Position numbers and translations under genes: made by a program
Shown here: positions 52,017 through 55,263 of the stretch, one piece after another
How the letters are laid out: each line of letters begins with the position of its first letter
How positions within the stretch are numbered: position 1 is the first letter of the stretch
The notes under the pieces: model-generated
What the model was told of the DNA's origin: nothing
The model's input: only the letters and a program-made list of their open reading frames with translations
Database searches by the model: none
Source of the DNA: a bacterium
GTDB taxonomy: Bacteria; Auribacterota; UBA3054
NCBI GenBank assembly: GCA_017963805.1
Contig: JAGCTE010000065.1
Coordinates: 1-55,263, forward strand
Length of the DNA stretch: 55,263 nucleotides
Reading direction: 5' to 3'

Positions 52017-52954
52017 AGATCTACAAATCCGAAGACGGCGTTCTCGTCGAAGCCCAGGAGATCGAGCCCAGGACCTGGATAGACGCCAGCAACCCCACGC
52101 CGGAAGAGCTTCACAATCTCGCCAAGTACTTCAAGCTGCCCGTGGAAACGATAACCGACCCTCTGGACGTCGACGAAAGGGCCCGCTGCGAAACGGACGA
52201 GGACTACAATATGATCATCTACCGCATCCCGACCTTCGAAGAGAACGAGGCCAAGGGATTCCGCCATTATTTCACCGTTCCCCTTGGCATCGTATTGGTC
52301 CAGGACTGCATGATCACGATCTGCAGGAGAGACACGAACATCATTCACAATCTCTTCAAGCAGAAAAACAAGCACATGTACGTCAAGCATTTTCCCTACC
52401 TCATCCTCCAGATCTTCTGGCAGACAAGCCTTACCTACCTTAGCGACCTGAAGGACATCAACACGAACACCTCGATCGTGCAAAGGAAGCTTGAAAGCTC
52501 CATGAGCAACAAGCACCTCTTCGGCATGATGGCCCAGGAGAAGACGCTCGTCTACTTCACGACCTCCCTAAGATCCAACGACTTCATGCTCGACCGCCTC
52601 AAAAGAATGGCCTTTTTCAGGAAGGGTCTCAGCGAAGAGGAAGAGGACCTTCTGGAAGACGTCATCGTCGAAAACAGGCAGGCCTTGGAGACCGCTAAAA
52701 TATACAACGACATTCTTACCGGAATGATGGACGCCTTCGCCTCCGTCATAAACAACAACGTCAACCAGATCCTGAAGACGTTCGCGAGCATATCGCTGGT
52801 GTTCGCCTGGGCGACGCTTATCTTCAGCTTCTACGGGATGAACGTAACGATCCCGTTCCAGAACAACAAACTGCATTTGGTCCTCATCATGGCCATCACG
52901 ATCCTGACCTGCATCGTGATGCTCATTCTCTTCTGGCGCAAAAAGCTGCTCTAA
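52010..52954 (+). CDS. CorA-family divalent metal transporter
   Basis: 314 residues, SD AAGGAGG. Cytoplasmic domain then two C-terminal helices with the signature YGMN between (FSFYGMNVTIPF). CorA-type channels pass Mg2+, Co2+ or Zn2+ down the gradient. Overlaps the CDF gene by seven bases, so exporter and channel are co-made and likely balance the same metal. A terminator follows. Confidence 0.95.
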   Translation: MLKIYKSEDGVLVEAQEIEPRTWIDASNPTPEELHNLAKYFKLPVETITDPLDVDERARCETDEDYNMIIYRIPTFEENEAKGFRHYFTVPLGIVLVQDCMITICRRDTNIIHNLFKQKNKHMYVKHFPYLILQIFWQTSLTYLSDLKDINTNTSIVQRKLESSMSNKHLFGMMAQEKTLVYFTTSLRSNDFMLDRLKRMAFFRKGLSEEEEDLLEDVIVENRQALETAKIYNDILTGMMDAFASVINNNVNQILKTFASISLVFAWATLIFSFYGMNVTIPFQNNKLHLVLIMAITILTCIVMLILFWRKKLL

Positions 52955-52972
52955 GACCCGAAAAAGTCAAAA

Positions 52973-52999
52973 AGCCCGCCCTATCCGGCGGGCTTTTTT
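52973..52999 (+). terminator. Rho-independent terminator after corA
   Basis: AGCCCGCC (52973-52980), loop of six, GGCGGGCT (52987-52994), then a T-run to 52999. Its T-run also forms the upstream half of the next promoter. Confidence 0.93.
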
Positions 53000-53007
53000 G
53001 CTAGAAT
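52994..53007 (+). promoter_or_regulatory. extended -10 promoter overlapping terminator T-run
   Basis: TTTTTTGCTAGAAT: TGnTAGAAT directly after the corA terminator stem; 28 bases to the next ATG. Confidence 0.6.
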
Positions 53008-53035
53008 TTAAGAAACTTCAACAATTGGGGGAATC

Positions 53036-54283
53036 ATGAAGTACTGGATCATCCTTGTTATCGGCGCGGCCATCGGCGCCGCTCTCGCTTTGTATTTCTC
53101 TTCCAACAAAAACCCGGAAAAGATCAGGGTGAAAGAAGGAGTGAAGAACACAACGCCCGCGTGGAAAACTCTTCCCGACCGCAAGCCGAAGGGCGTCCAG
53201 GACGAGAACATCAAGTGCTACATGGAGGATCCTAAAACGAGCGACTGGCAGCCGCCCGCCTTCGCCTACGACCACGGCGTAGCCTGCCTTCCCGTCAAAG
53301 CGAAAGTCATCGTCGTGATCTACGATCCCCTCCTTCTTATCAACGGCGGCACGAAACTCACGGAATATCTGAAAGCCAAAGATCCCAGAAAACTCAGCCA
53401 GCTTCTCTGCGACGTGGTAAGGGACTCCAGCGACGGATATGTAAATTACGAGATAGTGGACATAATCGAGCGCGATGCCTTCCCAAAGAAGATAGACGGC
53501 TTCAAATATGACGAGGACACCTTCCTGGAAGCCCGGAAAAACAACACCTGGCACCAGCCCGACCGCTCCGATTACCGCCTGATCTTCGAGGAGAACGACC
53601 TTATCCGCCGCTGCAAGGAGGAAGGCATAACGGAAGTCTGGATCTGGGGTGCCGGAGGCTTCGGCTACGACGAATTGGCCATGTACATTCCCAACCGCTA
53701 CGCCAGATTCGCTCCCACGCTGAACCCCTGGTTCTACCGCCCGTATGAAATTCCCGAGGAAATAGGCCACACCGTCTGGGTCATGGGCTTCAACTACGAG
53801 TGCGGCCCGGACAACATGATCCACAGTTTCGGCCACAGAGTGGAAAGCATCCTCTCCCTTGTCTTCGCCAGGGGAACTTGGGAAGCCGAACTCTACGGCA
53901 AAGATCCTTGGAACACCTTCACCGCCATCCCGGAAGGCCAAAAAAACAATGTCACCGCCAACATTGGCAACGTGCACGTTCCGCCCAACGGCGACCATGG
54001 CTACGACTACGCCAACACCAACAAAGTCATGAGCTTTGTCAACGCCTGGCACGGATATCCCGATCTCTCAAGGGGCAGAGCGCGCCTCATCGGCAAAGAA
54101 GAATGGGAAGGCGACCAATTAGGCTACCAGCAGTGGTGGCTCAGGCAGCTTCCCAAGAAGCCCGGCTTCACAAAGTGGGGCTATAACAACTGGTGGGTCT
54201 ACATCGTCAACACTGACGAGGACCTTCCCATCTACATCCCCTACGAAACGCAGGAATTCAAGCTGCCGAAAGAAAAGCAATAA
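53036..54283 (+). CDS. membrane-anchored protein, same family as the PEP-CTERM protein at 19692
   Basis: 415 residues with an N-terminal anchor or signal (4-23). Shares with the 19692 protein: VKAKVIVVIYDP, EVWIWG, FGHRVESIL (265-273), GNVHVPPN, YPDLSRG (from 341) and WWLRQLPKKPG. The FGHxxES to YPDLS distance is 76 residues here and 78 there. It lacks the C-terminal beta domain and PEP-CTERM tail. Function unknown; the conserved His/Glu pair might bind metal. RBS is weak (GGGGGAATC). Confidence 0.8.
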   Translation: MKYWIILVIGAAIGAALALYFSSNKNPEKIRVKEGVKNTTPAWKTLPDRKPKGVQDENIKCYMEDPKTSDWQPPAFAYDHGVACLPVKAKVIVVIYDPLLLINGGTKLTEYLKAKDPRKLSQLLCDVVRDSSDGYVNYEIVDIIERDAFPKKIDGFKYDEDTFLEARKNNTWHQPDRSDYRLIFEENDLIRRCKEEGITEVWIWGAGGFGYDELAMYIPNRYARFAPTLNPWFYRPYEIPEEIGHTVWVMGFNYECGPDNMIHSFGHRVESILSLVFARGTWEAELYGKDPWNTFTAIPEGQKNNVTANIGNVHVPPNGDHGYDYANTNKVMSFVNAWHGYPDLSRGRARLIGKEEWEGDQLGYQQWWLRQLPKKPGFTKWGYNNWWVYIVNTDEDLPIYIPYETQEFKLPKEKQ

Positions 54284-54319
54284 GTGACTGAACTACTAAA
54301 ACAAGATTCTGGAAGAGTA

Positions 54320-54351
54320 CTATGAGGGCTACGCCTTCTTTCGCCTCATAG
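54320..54351 (+). terminator. hairpin after 53036 gene
   Basis: CTATGAGG (54320-54327) and CCTCATAG (54344-54351) form an 8-bp stem with a loop of 16; no T-run follows, so termination strength is doubtful. Confidence 0.4.
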
Positions 54352-54424
54352 TCTTCGGGCATGTTTCTGCGTCAATATACTTGCGTAAATATTTTTGATC
54401 TAACGGAAATAAAATTTTTCCCGC

Positions 54425-54453
54425 TTGACCAAACTGATAAGTTTTAATATAAT
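54425..54453 (+). promoter_or_regulatory. promoter of the last gene
   Basis: TTGACC (54425-54430), 17 bases, TATAAT (54448-54453) in an AT-rich stretch. Start near 54460, 26 bases before ATG 54486. Confidence 0.75.
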
Positions 54454-54485
54454 GATTCCAGTACAATAACGACCGTTGAGATGAC

Positions 54486-55263
54486 ATGATGAGAATTACA
54501 TTGCTGACAAAGATTGCTTTCCTAGCTTTGCCCGTCGCGAGCGCGGCAGTTTACGGCGTCCCGGAAGACATTTGCGACGCCGACTTTATCAGAAGCGTGG
54601 AGGACCTTCAGGCTCAAGTTATGGAGATCAAAAGCCAGTATGTGTCCATAACGTCTAGTCTGGAAAGGATTCGGTCGGAAATACCGCAGGGCTTGCGAAA
54701 TTTCTCCGATCTGTTTTGCCTTGAAGGACAAAATATCATCGTTGGTCCCGACGGAAATATTTATTACGACAATCGCGACATAAGGGATTACGTTAGCATA
54801 ATGGGCAGTCAGTCCGACGATGCCGGAGATAGCCGAGATCAGTTGAGAGCTGGTTATGTGACAACTGAACAGTTTAATCAATTGTCCGAGCTCGTTTTCA
54901 CCCTGAGCGCAACATGCCAGACTTTAAGTGCGAACTTTGCAAGCCTCCAAAGCACGTTAAACTCCATATCGGATTCGCAAACAAGCCTGCAAAATTCTCT
55001 GCAAAATCTAAACTCCGCTTATGCCCAGCTGAACGAGCATTGCGAGACCCTTTCTTCCGCCGTGCAAGTGAATGTCGATGGCAGCGTTGTCATCGCCAAA
55101 TCGTCTCCGATTGTCGGCAACGTTGAACCGCGCGGAAACGGCTATGTCTACGCGCTTGCGCAGAACTGGGACAGATGCTGCAGCAAATTCAGAGTATCGA
55201 CAAACACCTTTCTTGAAAGTATCACGTTGTACTGCGATGATCCCGGCAAGATGCCAGCGCCAT
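54486..55263 (+). CDS. secreted coiled-coil protein, cut by window end
   Basis: Open from ATG 54486 to the window edge (259 full codons). Signal peptide MMRITLLTKIAFLALPVASA. Long heptad-like Ser/Leu/Gln/Asn-rich stretches (for example VTTEQFNQLSELVFTLSATC and LQNSLQNLNSAYAQLNEH), with Cys and Asn-Tyr rich segments between, suggest a coiled-coil stalk or fibre. No family recognised. Base composition is more AT-rich than the rest. The C-terminus is outside the window. Confidence 0.8.
   Translation, partial: MMRITLLTKIAFLALPVASAAVYGVPEDICDADFIRSVEDLQAQVMEIKSQYVSITSSLERIRSEIPQGLRNFSDLFCLEGQNIIVGPDGNIYYDNRDIRDYVSIMGSQSDDAGDSRDQLRAGYVTTEQFNQLSELVFTLSATCQTLSANFASLQSTLNSISDSQTSLQNSLQNLNSAYAQLNEHCETLSSAVQVNVDGSVVIAKSSPIVGNVEPRGNGYVYALAQNWDRCCSKFRVSTNTFLESITLYCDDPGKMPAP

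Overview
The window looks like a chromosomal segment of an anaerobic, diderm bacterium of the PVC group, most likely a gut Lentisphaerota/Kiritimatiellota-type organism. The clues are a PEP-CTERM sorting tail, GTP-type PEP carboxykinase, desulfoferrodoxin (superoxide reductase), an AsmA-like giant protein, many lipoproteins and a large exopolysaccharide locus. The taxon is inferred from gene content only. The DNA is fairly GC-rich except for a clearly AT-rich DUF1016 nuclease gene near 16.7-17.8 kb and an AT-rich stretch before the last gene. No rRNA, tRNA, CRISPR array or transposase is visible.

Layout. (1) 112-4408 (minus): a thiol operon with two unrelated glutamate-cysteine-ligase-type proteins, an Ntn glutamine-amidotransferase-like protein and cysteine synthase. 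A three-cysteine Rrf2 regulator is divergent from it, and a consensus promoter covered by a 27-bp near-perfect palindrome lies between. (2) 4965-11747 (minus): dsbD-like, AsmA-like, hflX and a glycosyltransferase, all joined by 4-base overlaps. (3) 11851-16566 (plus): a zinc-ribbon CD225 protein, two galM copies (the second a lipoprotein with a one-base frameshift) and a Na+/sugar symporter. (4) 16735-17751: AT-rich DUF1016 nuclease. (5) 17805-24847: PTPS and FolE pterin genes, secreted proteins, a PEP-CTERM protein, pckG, a DUF1861-like protein and a HicB-like protein. (6) 24873-30443: pdxJ, rpsB, tsf, pyrH, superoxide reductase, a small membrane protein, a lipoprotein and rlmN. (7) 31224-50854: a co-directional run from argF through a polysaccharide assembly cluster (PHP phosphatase, Wzz/tyrosine kinase, membrane and TPR proteins, acyltransferase, two O-antigen ligase/polymerase-type proteins, GT4, RfaE2-like nucleotidyltransferase, DUF3160-like protein), ending in a Cu+-type P-ATPase. 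(8) 51108-54283: a CDF metal exporter, a CorA-type transporter and a second member of the family to which the PEP-CTERM protein belongs. (9) 54486 to the end: a secreted protein cut by the window edge.

The most interesting points are the self-contained thiol module with its visible operator; a two-member uncharacterised exported protein family (19692 and 53036) with conserved FGHxxES, YPDLS and WWxxxxP-K-G blocks; a polysaccharide membrane protein with a C-terminal domain resembling Ca2+-dependent CBM36/60; a perfect 22-bp-arm hairpin and a perfect 22-bp palindrome just before the metal exporter; and a recurring extended -10 promoter (T-run + TGnTAnnAT) before at least nine transcription units. 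No intergenic stretch exceeds 300 bases; the longest (50855-51107 and 54284-54485) are described as features.
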